The translations under genes were made by a program, and so were the position numbers. This document shows positions 16,294 through 24,888 of a stretch of DNA of 64,000 nt, piece by piece. The notes below the pieces were generated by a model, which was not told the DNA's origin, did no database searches, and saw only the letters and a program-made list of their open reading frames with translations. The DNA comes from Niabella sp. GTDB taxonomy: Bacteria > Bacteroidota > Bacteroidia > Chitinophagales > Chitinophagaceae. The stretch lies in assembly GCA_027493055.1 (NCBI GenBank), contig JAPUDO010000120.1:81910-145909 (forward strand), given 5' to 3'. Positions within the stretch are counted from its first letter, which is position 1, and each line of letters begins with the position of its first letter.

Positions 16294-18245
16294 CCTGCAT
16301 ATATGTACCCAAAGCTACTGTTTTTACCATTGTAATAATACCTGAGGCCCAAATGCGGGCCCAGCTTTACTTTACCCACCTGCAGATCAAAAAACGGGCG
16401 GGCCTGCCAGTTGCTGAATGCTTTTATTTTTTCTGTTGCTGATATGCCGTACGGAAGCTGAACGCCATTGGCACTAATGATATTGTAATTATTTGATGTT
16501 TTAATATCGCCGCTAATATCAGCTGTTACTACTGCACCGGCGCCAATAGAAACATAATCATTGATATTGTACCGAAGCTGAAGCGGGATAAGCTTTACCT
16601 GGCTTATTTTAGTGGTTTGCGTGGAATCGAAAGAAGTATATTCAAATGCTCTTTTCAGAGAATCAATAAAAACAGTTCCCCGCTTTTCTATCCCTGTAAA
16701 ATGAACGGTTTGCGTGCTTATACCTGCCTTATAATACAGTTCCACCTGGAAGTAAGGCAGGTAGGGAGCAAGGGGAGCGAGGCCCACACCTATTACTATA
16801 CCATCGCTTGTTACAGCATCACGCCCCAACGCCTTTTCATAGCCTGCCATAAAAATTGGCGAAGGACTTTTTTTAAATCGCCCGGTTGCATAGTTGGTAA
16901 TGACCGGCTCATTCTTGTCAAAGTAAATGGCCGTGCGCGATTTGAATGGTTTGTTTTCCAGCTTCTTTTTGGTTACCACGCTAAACTCCATGAACCCCTT
17001 GGTACTGTCCTTATCTTCCACACCTTTTTGATTGGTACCCGGTAAATAAATCCCGTGAAAAGTAAAGACAGCACCTTTCTCGTTCTTTTCCAGCTCCCAG
17101 CAGCCGCGCTTTTCTTTTGCCAGGCTATCACAGGGCGGGCAATAGGGATGCATATCTGTAACTTTTATTGTTTCGGGATTCAGTTCAGGAGCCAATGTCA
17201 TATCCAGCGCTATTTTACGTGCAGGGCCCTTACCATTGTTTTGAAATCTTACTTTATAATTCAGCGGCTTGTACTTTTTTAAGAAGCGGTAGCTGAGCCG
17301 CCCTCCTTTTATGTTCATTTTATTGGGATCGTGAGAGTTTACTACCGGAACGCTTAACCGGTGCATTACGGGCGGTCCCTGATCAGGTATATATACGCCT
17401 GTAATGGTAAGCGTTGCATTGGTATCTTTTATCATTTCGGGAGTAACATGTAATTGTAAAAAAGAGAAGCGGGCTTCGCCGGAAGGCACCATTTTCAGAT
17501 CTGCACTAAGCACATTTTTATACAATGATACCGTATTGGAAAATAAAGAGCCGGCCGCTGCGGCATCCACCTTTTGTACAAAGCGGGATGCCGGGCTGCC
17601 GCTTTCGGTAACCAGCAAAGAAGCCTTAAATCCCGGAATTTCATTTACATTGCGGTGCGCCATTAATAAAGAGGCTTCATCATAGCTTCTAAACTCCGAT
17701 GTATCAAAACAGGTTTGCTCAAACTGCTTTTCGTTCAGCATTAAATAGAGCTTACCTTTCTGTTCCTGCATGGCTGTATTCTTCCAACCTACAATCAGCA
17801 CCATGGTATCATCAGGCTTAGCCATACAGTTGTATTTCAGCTCAAACAGGCCGTTGGCTTTAAAGAAATCCTTTTCGGCTACAGAAGCCATGGCCCGGCC
17901 ACCGGAGGGTTTTTCAATTTTTATTTTTTCTTTTTTACGCTGGGGTTTTTTCCCGTCATCATAATTATTAACCGCATAGAGTATGCAGTCATACGCGCCA
18001 TCCTTCTCATACACATGCTGCGGATTTTCGGCTGTGCTGAAATGCCCATCACCAAAATCCCAGAGATAAGTATAAAAAGGCTCAGGAGCACCGGGTATTT
18101 GTGTAAGCGCCGGCAGCTTTACAGAAAAGGAAACCTTATTGCTGCTGTCTGTTACAGCAACAATAGAACTGTCTTTGCCAGTCGGCTGTGCAGCGGCAAA
18201 GCCGGCTAACAGGAGGCAGAAAAAAAAATTATATACATTTTTCAC
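16281..18245 (-). CDS. Envelope protein with PKD domain and beta-rich, possibly barrel-forming C-terminus
   Basis: The start is GTG at 18245 (no nearby ATG), followed by a signal peptide ending FAAA-Q20. A PKD domain covers about residues 36-100 (WDFGDG at 62-67 and HVYEKDGAYDC). A middle part, about 300-450, resembles the DUF11-like folds of Bacteroidota surface proteins (YKVRFQNNGKGPARKIALDM). The last ~170 residues alternate polar and hydrophobic residues and include LQLRYNINDYVSIGAGAVV, consistent with outer-membrane strands; the chain ends YIYAGWRL. It probably sits in or on the outer membrane and, from the 13-bp overlap with the CHAT gene, works with that protease. A predicted ECF-type promoter lies just before it. 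Confidence 0.8.
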   Translation of the reverse strand: MKNVYNFFFCLLLAGFAAAQPTGKDSSIVAVTDSSNKVSFSVKLPALTQIPGAPEPFYTYLWDFGDGHFSTAENPQHVYEKDGAYDCILYAVNNYDDGKKPQRKKEKIKIEKPSGGRAMASVAEKDFFKANGLFELKYNCMAKPDDTMVLIVGWKNTAMQEQKGKLYLMLNEKQFEQTCFDTSEFRSYDEASLLMAHRNVNEIPGFKASLLVTESGSPASRFVQKVDAAAAGSLFSNTVSLYKNVLSADLKMVPSGEARFSFLQLHVTPEMIKDTNATLTITGVYIPDQGPPVMHRLSVPVVNSHDPNKMNIKGGRLSYRFLKKYKPLNYKVRFQNNGKGPARKIALDMTLAPELNPETIKVTDMHPYCPPCDSLAKEKRGCWELEKNEKGAVFTFHGIYLPGTNQKGVEDKDSTKGFMEFSVVTKKKLENKPFKSRTAIYFDKNEPVITNYATGRFKKSPSPIFMAGYEKALGRDAVTSDGIVIGVGLAPLAPYLPYFQVELYYKAGISTQTVHFTGIEKRGTVFIDSLKRAFEYTSFDSTQTTKISQVKLIPLQLRYNINDYVSIGAGAVVTADISGDIKTSNNYNIISANGVQLPYGISATEKIKAFSNWQARPFFDLQVGKVKLGPHLGLRYYYNGKNSSFGYIYAGWRL

Positions 18246-18259
18246 GCTGGCAGTTTTCA

Positions 18260-18290
18260 GTATATCAATTGATATATATTTTGTTACCCC
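18260..18290 (-). promoter_or_regulatory. Predicted ECF-type promoter of the PKD-CHAT operon
   Basis: On the minus strand the sequence is GGGGTAACAA (18290-18281), 14 nt, GATATAC (18266-18260), identical in both blocks and in spacing to the element at 13632-13662. Transcription would start only about 8 nt before the GTG at 18245, a very short leader. A perfect 16-bp palindrome, TATATCAATTGATATA (18261-18276), covers the proximal block and could be a repressor or activator site. Confidence 0.65.
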
Positions 18291-18393
18291 TGATTTTACA
18301 GCAGAGCTTGTTTAAACATGTTTGCAATTAAATTTATTCAAATATTATCACAAAAAAGAATTTTATTACATTAGCTGATTACAAACCAAATAT

Positions 18394-18957
18394 TTGCATA
18401 CTGATCAACAATATATTGAAGCGCTCAAAAACCACGATTCCCTGCAAATAGAGGGTATCTATAAAAATTTTGCGCCCGGCATAAAGAAGTATCTCTTATC
18501 AAAAGGCGCCGGTGAAGAAGAAGCCGGTGATATTTTCCAGGAAGCGGTTATTGATGTTTACAAGCTGGCCAGGGATGGCTCTTTTGTGCTTACCTGCCCG
18601 CTGGAAGCCTTTCTACTGCTGATCTGTAAGCGGAAATGGATCAACCAGGCAGAAAAAAACAAACGGCAGGGGGTAACAAAAAGTATAGACGACGGATATA
18701 CCCAAATAGCAAGCGGAGATACTGAAGCAGCAGCCTTATACGCTGATACTTTAGAGAAGGAAAGTAGCGTGATGGAAATGCTTCAAAAAATAAGTGCACG
18801 TTGCCGCGAAATTATTGTGGCCTGCTATACCGATAAACCGCAGCAGCAGCTGGCAGACGAGATGGGCGTAAGCTATGCTTACCTGCGGAAAAAGAAATCG
18901 CTTTGTATGGCTGAATTAATAGCGCTTGTAAGAAATAAAAAACATAATGCAGCATGA
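18394..18957 (+). CDS. ECF RNA polymerase sigma factor
   Basis: The 187-residue protein has a sigma-70 region 2 over about residues 25-85 (KKYLLSKGAGEEEAGDIFQEAVIDVY) and a region 4 helix-turn-helix over about 130-175 (QQQLADEMGVSYAYLRKKKSL). The only usable start is TTG at 18394: an in-frame stop lies 16 nt upstream and no ATG occurs between them, so translation may be weak. The last 4 bp (ATGA) overlap the start of the membrane TPR gene, a classic sigma/anti-sigma arrangement with coupled translation. It is divergent from the PKD-CHAT operon and is the likely reader of the GGGGTAACAA-N14/15-GATATAC elements at 13632, 18260 and 18670. Confidence 0.9.
   Translation: MHTDQQYIEALKNHDSLQIEGIYKNFAPGIKKYLLSKGAGEEEAGDIFQEAVIDVYKLARDGSFVLTCPLEAFLLLICKRKWINQAEKNKRQGVTKSIDDGYTQIASGDTEAAALYADTLEKESSVMEMLQKISARCREIIVACYTDKPQQQLADEMGVSYAYLRKKKSLCMAELIALVRNKKHNAA
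18670..18701 (+). promoter_or_regulatory. Possible internal ECF-type promoter inside the sigma gene
   Basis: GGGGTAACAA (18670-18679) and GATATAC (18695-18701) occur on the plus strand inside the sigma coding sequence, with 15 rather than 14 nt between them. A transcript from here would start near 18708 and run into the anti-sigma/TPR gene at 18954, so active sigma factor could raise its own inhibitor. The match to two upstream elements is close, but the one-base change in spacing and the coding context leave coincidence possible. Confidence 0.45.
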
Positions 18958-19667
18958 CTCATTTTGAAAAAATAGAAGCATATATCGAAGGCTGGATGAC
19001 AGGCCCGGAGCGTGCTGCATTTGAAAGCGAGCTGCAAACTAATGCCGCATTAAAACAGGACTATGAAGATTGGCTGGAGGCAGATGCTATATTAAAGAAG
19101 AACCTGTTGCCGGCAAATGATGCTGCCATCAAAGAAATTGTAACACCGCTTACCCGGCAATATTTTAAACAGGAAAAGAAACAACCGGCAAAAGTTGTTT
19201 CCTTAAAAAAATACATGATCAGCGTTGCTGCCGCAGCCGCAATTATAATTATTTACTTCTCTGTTCCTTCAAGTATTGATAACTACAACGTTCCTGAAAT
19301 GCCACAGGCCGTAGTAAGAGGGTCAGAAGCATTATCTAATAAAGGCGCATTGCTTTTTAATGAAGGGAAATATAAAGAAGCCATTCCATTGCTGCAACAA
19401 CAGGCAACCGCTAATCCCGGGGATGCTACGGCTCAGTTCTTTTATGCAGTAAGCCTTGTTAAAACAAAGCAATATAAAAAGGCCCTGCCCCTGTTGGAAA
19501 AGTTAGCCACCGGTCCCTCTGCTTATAAAGAAGATGCTGCTTTTTTTGCTGCTTTATCAGCCTACAAACTGGATAAAAAAGAGGATGCTATTAATTACGC
19601 AGATATGGTGGGCGAATCCGGCGCCTATTATAAACAGGTTCAAAAAATAATCAACAGGCTGAAGTAA
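18954..19667 (+). CDS. Membrane anti-sigma-like protein with periplasmic TPR domain
   Basis: This 237-residue protein has a short cytoplasmic N-terminal helical domain (EKIEAYIEGWMTGPERAAFESEL, residues 5-27) resembling Bacteroidota anti-sigma domains. One membrane helix follows at about residues 88-104, then TPR units over about 120-235 (GALLFNEGKYKEAIPLLQQQ is one). The orientation puts the TPR part in the periplasm. The ATG overlaps the sigma-factor stop codon (ATGA), so the two are translationally coupled. The protein probably holds the sigma factor at the membrane and uses its TPR domain to sense a partner, perhaps the TPR domain of the CHAT protease. Anti-sigma function is inferred from layout, not from a diagnostic motif. 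Confidence 0.8.
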   Translation: MTHFEKIEAYIEGWMTGPERAAFESELQTNAALKQDYEDWLEADAILKKNLLPANDAAIKEIVTPLTRQYFKQEKKQPAKVVSLKKYMISVAAAAAIIIIYFSVPSSIDNYNVPEMPQAVVRGSEALSNKGALLFNEGKYKEAIPLLQQQATANPGDATAQFFYAVSLVKTKQYKKALPLLEKLATGPSAYKEDAAFFAALSAYKLDKKEDAINYADMVGESGAYYKQVQKIINRLK

Positions 19668-19750
19668 ATATCCGTAGTGTTTTATATTGTTTTGTATTTG
19701 TGATCATTCTCTGGAAAACAAAATCAGGGCAAACGCATAAAATTTGTTTC

Positions 19751-20142
19751 TTTATATATCAGAAAACATTGCGCAGCTACGCAGCGCTTTTTAACCGGGG
19801 AATTAATATCTTCTATAAACAGGTTACCGCGATGCGGTAAGATAAAACACCAATTATGCAGCACAGAAAATAGCTTCTTTTTTATGTGCTTTTCTAATAA
19901 ACTTTATGGTATGAAAATTTTTTGAGGATCAAAACAATTACGCACCGCTTAATTAAATCTATACGAACCTATAAATTCATTTTTTAAATATCCAGACAAA
20001 CCTTGCGCAGCTCTTGTAATTATGGAATTAACGTCTAGAAACAGGTTACCGCGATGCGGTAAGATAAAGTCCAAATCAGCCGCATAGCGGCGCTTATATT
20101 AATAAACAGGAAAGCAAACTGCCATTTGAGCCGCATAGCGGC
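19751..20142. repeat. Two imperfect ~90-bp direct repeats carrying REP-like hairpins
   Basis: The gap 19668-20196 has no gene. It holds two related segments, about 19751-19845 and 19984-20067, that share TTGCGCAGCT, GGAATTAA and AAACAGGTTACCGCGATGCG. Each has the hairpin TTACCGC-GAT-GCGGTAA (19824-19840 and 20046-20062) followed by GATAAA. Two more hairpins, GCCGC-ATA-GCGGC, lie at 20079-20091 and 20130-20142. The hairpins have three-nt loops like those at 876-993 but a different stem sequence. They look like REP/BIME-type elements. They follow the anti-sigma gene and could affect transcript ends, but no U-run follows them. Confidence 0.6.
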
Positions 20143-20196
20143 GATATGTTTAAATCTATGTGTCCTCCCCTAAATAAAATCCTCAAAAAGCAAGCC

Positions 20197-20472
20197 TTAG
20201 TTCTTTACTTTCCAGAACCGGCCAAAAAGCCCGATATACTTTTCCTTGCTGGCCGCGGCAATAAACTTACCATTTACAGAAGCGGGGTTGAAATAGGTTA
20301 TTGTTGCATTGGAATAAATAAGGTTGTTTTTATACTCAACCAGAGGTGGGGACTGCTGCCTGCTGATGGCAGGCTGAATGAATGCATTGAAATCACTTTC
20401 TTTGGGATTGGTAAAAAACGCGATCAATATCGCAGCTATGATTAATAAAGATATGAGCCGACGGAATTTCAT
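20197..20472 (-). CDS. Small membrane-anchored protein, DUF4359-like
   Basis: The ATG at 20472 gives a 91-residue protein (TTG at 20478 is the alternative). One hydrophobic helix spans residues 6-22 (ISLLIIAAILIAFFTNP) and the rest is a short soluble domain that would face the periplasm. The FTNPKESDFNAFI segment right after the helix is reminiscent of DUF4359 proteins, whose function is unknown. No operon partner is evident: REP-like repeats lie past its 3' end, and the next gene upstream, the SNF2 helicase, points the same way but is more than 340 bp off. The assignment rests on a short motif. Confidence 0.6.
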   Translation of the reverse strand: MKFRRLISLLIIAAILIAFFTNPKESDFNAFIQPAISRQQSPPLVEYKNNLIYSNATITYFNPASVNGKFIAAASKEKYIGLFGRFWKVKN

Positions 20473-20813
20473 TCGCAAACTTATTTTTTAAATAGACGAA
20501 CACCAACTTTTTTTACTTCAATTAACTAAACAAATACGCTCACCGTCATCAGGAGAACACATAAATTACTTCTCCACCCGTTATTCTAACCCGGATAAGT
20601 GAGTGAGCAAGACCCGGTGGTAAACAGTATTCCTGTTTTTAATATTCACAGAGTCCACAGCCAGCGCAAGGCCAGGGGTGAGACTCTGCTTAGAAAACCC
20701 GCGAATAAACAGGACGCTATATATTGTGTAGATGAAGTGAGTGTCCCTGGAACTACTTCGGAGACACAACACAGACGCCATATATTTACTGCCGGCTAAA
20801 TAATACTAACGAA
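20473..20813. other. Intergenic stretch without a supported gene
   Basis: I see no supported gene, terminator with U-run or repeat here. Two overlapping frames of about 66 codons on opposite strands (20581-20799) have no start context and no recognisable composition. The stretch holds the upstream region of the small membrane protein and the 3' flank of the SNF2 helicase gene. Confidence 0.5.
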
Positions 20814-23800
20814 TTAACTGAACAAATACTCTACATCTTCCTTGGTCAGCGATTTTACAAAGCCCGATTCATCTGAAATAAGATCCCTTGCCAGTGCTTT
20901 TTTCTTTTCCTGGAGCTTGAGGATCTTGTCTTCAATAGTATCCTTACAAATCATCCTGTAGGCAAAAATATTTTTGGTTTGACCAATACGATGCGTACGG
21001 TCTATGGCCTGCTGCTCTACCGCAGGATTCCACCAGGGGTCTACAATATATACATAATCCGCCGCGGTAAGGTTTAAACCCACTCCTCCGGCTTTTAACG
21101 AGATGAGGAACACCCGCACTTCATCATTATTCTGGAAGTTCTGAATGGCTTTCTCCCTGTCGGGCGCCGAAGTGCTGCCATCAAAATATTCATATTTTAC
21201 ACCCAGCTCATCCAGCTTTTGCCTGATAAGACCCAGCATTCCTAAAAACTGCGAGAAGACCAGTGCTTTATGGTCGCTCATATCCTCAGTAATTTCACGC
21301 GCCAGCTCTTCAATTTTTATAGAGTGATTTTCAAAAGCTTCTTCTTCATTTAAAATAGCCGGCGAGTCGCATATCTGGCGCAGCTTCATCAATCCCTGTA
21401 AAATAGTAAGCTGCGATTTACCCAACCCCTGGTTATCGATCGTTCCTAAAATTTTATCGCGGTAGTCATTTCTATATGCATCATAAATACGGCGTTGCTC
21501 ATCGCCCATTTCGCACCATAAGATCATTTCCTGTTTTTCCGGAAGATCTTTTGCTACCTGCTCTTTGGTCCGGCGTAAGATAAAGGGATATAATATTTTC
21601 CTGAGGTGCTCTTTCCTGTCTGCTTCACCTAATTTATCAATAGGAATAGCAAACTCCTGCCTGAAAAACTCAATGCTTCCCAGCATCCCCGGATTCAGGA
21701 AGTTCATCTGTGCATAAATATCAAAGGTATTATTTTGTAAAGGCGTACCGCTCATGCACAGGCGGTGCTTTGCATTAAGCAGCGAAGCCGCACGCGTTAC
21801 TTTGCTCGACGGGTTTTTAATAGCCTGGCTTTCATCCAGCACCAGGTAATCAAATTTTACATTCAGGAACAGCTTGATATCGCTCCGTAAAGTACCGTAA
21901 GTGGTGATGGTAATATCCTGTTTTAATATTTCATCGGAGTTCCTGGCCCGCGTGCTGCCATGATGTATGCAATAAGACATCTGGGGCGTGAATTTTCTGA
22001 TCTCATTTTCCCAGTTATAGATAAGCGTGGTAGGACAAACCACCAAAGCTTTCATTTCGGGGTGACTGTATTTATAATGCTGAAGGAAAGACAGCGCCTG
22101 TATGGTTTTACCCAAACCCATATCATCGGCCAGGATACCACCCCAGTTAATGTTTTGTAAATAACTCAGCCATTGGAAGCCTGCAACCTGGTAAGGCCTT
22201 AGCGTTTGCTGTAAGTGCTGCGGTGGCGCTACTTCAGATATTTTTTCAAAATCTTTTAAGCGGTTATATTTCTCTTCCAGCTCAAACTGCAGCTCTTCCT
22301 CGTTTTGCAGTTCATACAATTCGTCAATTACACTTTTATGGTATTGCGACAGCTTCAGCTTGTTATTGCTTCCTTCACCAACCCTGAAAAGCAAGGAATA
22401 TTTTTTAAGCCACTCATCCGGCAAGATCCCTAAAGTGCCATCATTAAGCTGTACATATTGCTGCTTGGCGGCCAGGGCGCGCTTTACTTCTGCAATAGAT
22501 ACTTTCTGCTCTCCAAACATAATATCAACCTTGGCATCAAACCAGTCGGTATTGCTGCTGATGAAGATCTTTGTCTGCGGCTTTGCAGTGTTGAAACGGA
22601 AATTGCGCAGCGCTTCATGTCCAAATACAGGCACCTGCATTTCTTTCATAGCATCCACAAATAAAAAGAACCAGTTTTCCTTTAAGATCTCAACGCCTTT
22701 TAAGGCAAGGGTTCCCTCTTCTTCATTTATGATAAAGTTGGAGTGAAGGTTCTGCAGCTTTTGTATAAAGGCCTCTTCTTTTTCTTTGTTGCGGTGAACG
22801 GCTAATATTTTACTTCCTTCGGGAATCAGCATTACCTGCTTTCCCACAGCGCTTGTTTCGTGGCCCTTGTAAGAAAATACCGGGCGGAAAACCAGGAAGT
22901 CGCCTTTCTCTGTAAGGAACAGCTTTACCTCCGGCTCTACGCCTTTTATAACCTGTAAAAGTGAAGGATCAAAATCTGTTTTATACTCTTTGGCCAGCGG
23001 CAGTATAAACTCGTGCAGGGTAAGCGGCCATTCTTCCTGCGGTATAATTATTTTACCGTCTTTAGAAAACTTTTGTAATAGCGATACGGTATCTGCATCA
23101 GGCAGTGCAAATAACTGGTGATTATACAGGTATACCAGCGGAGTGGGTGCTTCGTTTTCTTCAATACCATGCACCATACCTCTTGCCCTGACCAGGCATT
23201 CGCAAATAAAATCATCCCCGCTTTTATCTATAAAAAACTCTATTGTTACGGGGGTTTCAATAGCATCCGCGCTTTGAAGATTTTGTGTTATAAACTTTTT
23301 TCCCTGGGGAAGAATAAATGCCAGTGGGTTCTCTGCTGCATCTGCCAGCAGTTTTTTAATACGGGGCAACAGGTATTCGTCAGCCAGCTTTTTCTCCTCT
23401 TCATTCAGTTCCCCGTCCAGCGCCGGCTCTTCCAAAGCATTACCAAAAGGTGTATTGCGGAGTATATATTTTTTCAGTTCCGTATCCTGCAGTTTCCGCA
23501 CTGTGTTAAGCAATGCTATATCATGTTCACTATAATTGCTGGTGTCAATATACTTTGCAATATCCAGTGCTTCTACCGCTCCTGCAAATCCGTTTTGCGC
23601 TTCATTGGTTTCGCCAATAACCGTATCAACGGTGAAGTAGGGATAGGCTCTTTTGTTGAAATTGAAAACAATGCCCAGGCGGCTGACCGGAGCTGCCACC
23701 GTTTCAACAGCCACATCAGTCTCTGCGGCAGCCTCCTGCTTTTTTTGCTGTGCCACCACCAGTTTGGGAGCCGCTGCACTGCCAGGCATATTTACCCGCT

Positions 23801-24581
23801 TGATACTGCTGTCCAATACACGTAAAAAAGGCTTCCCTTCTTTAAAAACAAATTCAAACTTTCCTTTCAGGTCATCGGCAAGCGAGTAACCATATGCTTC
23901 AAGCAGTTTGTTCTTTTCTACATCACGATTGCGGATGGTATCAAAATAATCTGACCCATGCTGCTTTATCAGCTGCATAAACACAATCACCTTGGGTAAA
24001 CACAGTGGATACTCTGTATCCTCGTAATCACAGCTGGTATCAAAGCTTCTCTCATCGTTTTTACGAATAACCACTGTATGGTCTTTCCCGTCAAGGACAA
24101 CAACCGCTTTTACTGTTTCATCTTTTGCAGATACGATCTTTGCTTTTTTCTTCTGTAAAAATTTCTCTGCTTCGTTAAAGCTGTCACTGCTGCAAAGTGA
24201 GCGCAGTGAGCGCAGGTCAAGATTCCGCAGCTTTATAACAGTATGGCGTTGATCGTAATACACTTCCTCATCACCCAGCTGTCCTTTGTCCAGCAGCTCC
24301 TGCAGCTGGAACAGGGAGGCTACTTCGTGCTTGCAAATATCACCCAGGTTATAGGGGCAGGTGCATCTTAAAGATATTTGCCTGGGATCGCTATACTTCT
24401 GGATATATACTTTATAAAAGCTGCTGTAGGTATCGTCCTTTACACGAAATACAATATTGCCGGTAAGTTTATCAAACTCAACCAGCTCAACAAAACCGAG
24501 CGCGTGTGTTTTTTTACCGCGCCTTATCACTTCATCGGTACCGTTTGTGTAAACGTGCTTTAAAATATGTGGTAATGCCAT
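20814..24581 (-). CDS. SWIM zinc finger and SNF2-family helicase
   Basis: This 1255-residue protein starts with a SWIM zinc finger (C73-x-C75, then C83-x-H85), followed by a long middle region and a SNF2/Swi2 ATPase in the last ~470 residues. Walker A (ADDMGLGKT) is near residue 820, the DEAH-box variant DESQ near 917, SGTPLQNN near 940, and motif VI (QAIDRTHRIGQTKN) near 1200. The domain order is that of bacterial RapA/HepA-like SNF2 proteins with SWIM domains, which translocate on double-stranded DNA and may displace proteins or recycle RNA polymerase. It is a single-gene unit starting at ATG 24581. Its specific cellular role is not shown by the neighbours. Confidence 0.93.
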   Translation of the reverse strand: MALPHILKHVYTNGTDEVIRRGKKTHALGFVELVEFDKLTGNIVFRVKDDTYSSFYKVYIQKYSDPRQISLRCTCPYNLGDICKHEVASLFQLQELLDKGQLGDEEVYYDQRHTVIKLRNLDLRSLRSLCSSDSFNEAEKFLQKKKAKIVSAKDETVKAVVVLDGKDHTVVIRKNDERSFDTSCDYEDTEYPLCLPKVIVFMQLIKQHGSDYFDTIRNRDVEKNKLLEAYGYSLADDLKGKFEFVFKEGKPFLRVLDSSIKRVNMPGSAAAPKLVVAQQKKQEAAAETDVAVETVAAPVSRLGIVFNFNKRAYPYFTVDTVIGETNEAQNGFAGAVEALDIAKYIDTSNYSEHDIALLNTVRKLQDTELKKYILRNTPFGNALEEPALDGELNEEEKKLADEYLLPRIKKLLADAAENPLAFILPQGKKFITQNLQSADAIETPVTIEFFIDKSGDDFICECLVRARGMVHGIEENEAPTPLVYLYNHQLFALPDADTVSLLQKFSKDGKIIIPQEEWPLTLHEFILPLAKEYKTDFDPSLLQVIKGVEPEVKLFLTEKGDFLVFRPVFSYKGHETSAVGKQVMLIPEGSKILAVHRNKEKEEAFIQKLQNLHSNFIINEEEGTLALKGVEILKENWFFLFVDAMKEMQVPVFGHEALRNFRFNTAKPQTKIFISSNTDWFDAKVDIMFGEQKVSIAEVKRALAAKQQYVQLNDGTLGILPDEWLKKYSLLFRVGEGSNNKLKLSQYHKSVIDELYELQNEEELQFELEEKYNRLKDFEKISEVAPPQHLQQTLRPYQVAGFQWLSYLQNINWGGILADDMGLGKTIQALSFLQHYKYSHPEMKALVVCPTTLIYNWENEIRKFTPQMSYCIHHGSTRARNSDEILKQDITITTYGTLRSDIKLFLNVKFDYLVLDESQAIKNPSSKVTRAASLLNAKHRLCMSGTPLQNNTFDIYAQMNFLNPGMLGSIEFFRQEFAIPIDKLGEADRKEHLRKILYPFILRRTKEQVAKDLPEKQEMILWCEMGDEQRRIYDAYRNDYRDKILGTIDNQGLGKSQLTILQGLMKLRQICDSPAILNEEEAFENHSIKIEELAREITEDMSDHKALVFSQFLGMLGLIRQKLDELGVKYEYFDGSTSAPDREKAIQNFQNNDEVRVFLISLKAGGVGLNLTAADYVYIVDPWWNPAVEQQAIDRTHRIGQTKNIFAYRMICKDTIEDKILKLQEKKKALARDLISDESGFVKSLTKEDVEYLFS

Positions 24582-24595
24582 AAAGCCTCATCCCC

Positions 24596-24628
24596 CAACC
24601 CTCTCTCCGGCCGGAAAGAGGGAGGTGA
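24596..24628. repeat. Stem-loop CCCTCTCTCCGG/CCGGAAAGAGGG
   Basis: A near-perfect inverted repeat lies just upstream of the SNF2 gene start. No U-run follows. It resembles the dispersed CCCTCTCCGGCCGGAGAGGG-type palindromes of many genomes, but I cannot count other copies here. The rest of the gap up to 24888 holds a TATCTTTG box at 24786-24793 on the plus strand with no gene downstream of it. Confidence 0.4.
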
Positions 24629-24888
24629 GTTATAAAATTTGAAAGTTATTTATAATTATATCTTTTCTATTGTTCTTTCAGATTGTTTTCAAAAAGGACA
24701 ATCGGCAAAAATAAAAGAAAGATTTCCGCTTTTCCGAATGTTTTGAGGAATATTTTATTTCCGGGAAATGGTGAAAGGAAAATATTATCTTTGTAAGTTT
24801 TTTTTTGATTTTTCGAGAGTCCCTTAAACGGGCAACAATTCCTGGAAGCATAATCCGTAAGAGAAGGCTAACAGCGCCGGTTTTTGCG

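Noticed and set aside
20581-20799. Two opposing frames of about 66 codons between the small membrane protein and the SNF2 gene
   Set aside because: They overlap each other, lack recognisable content and have no start context.
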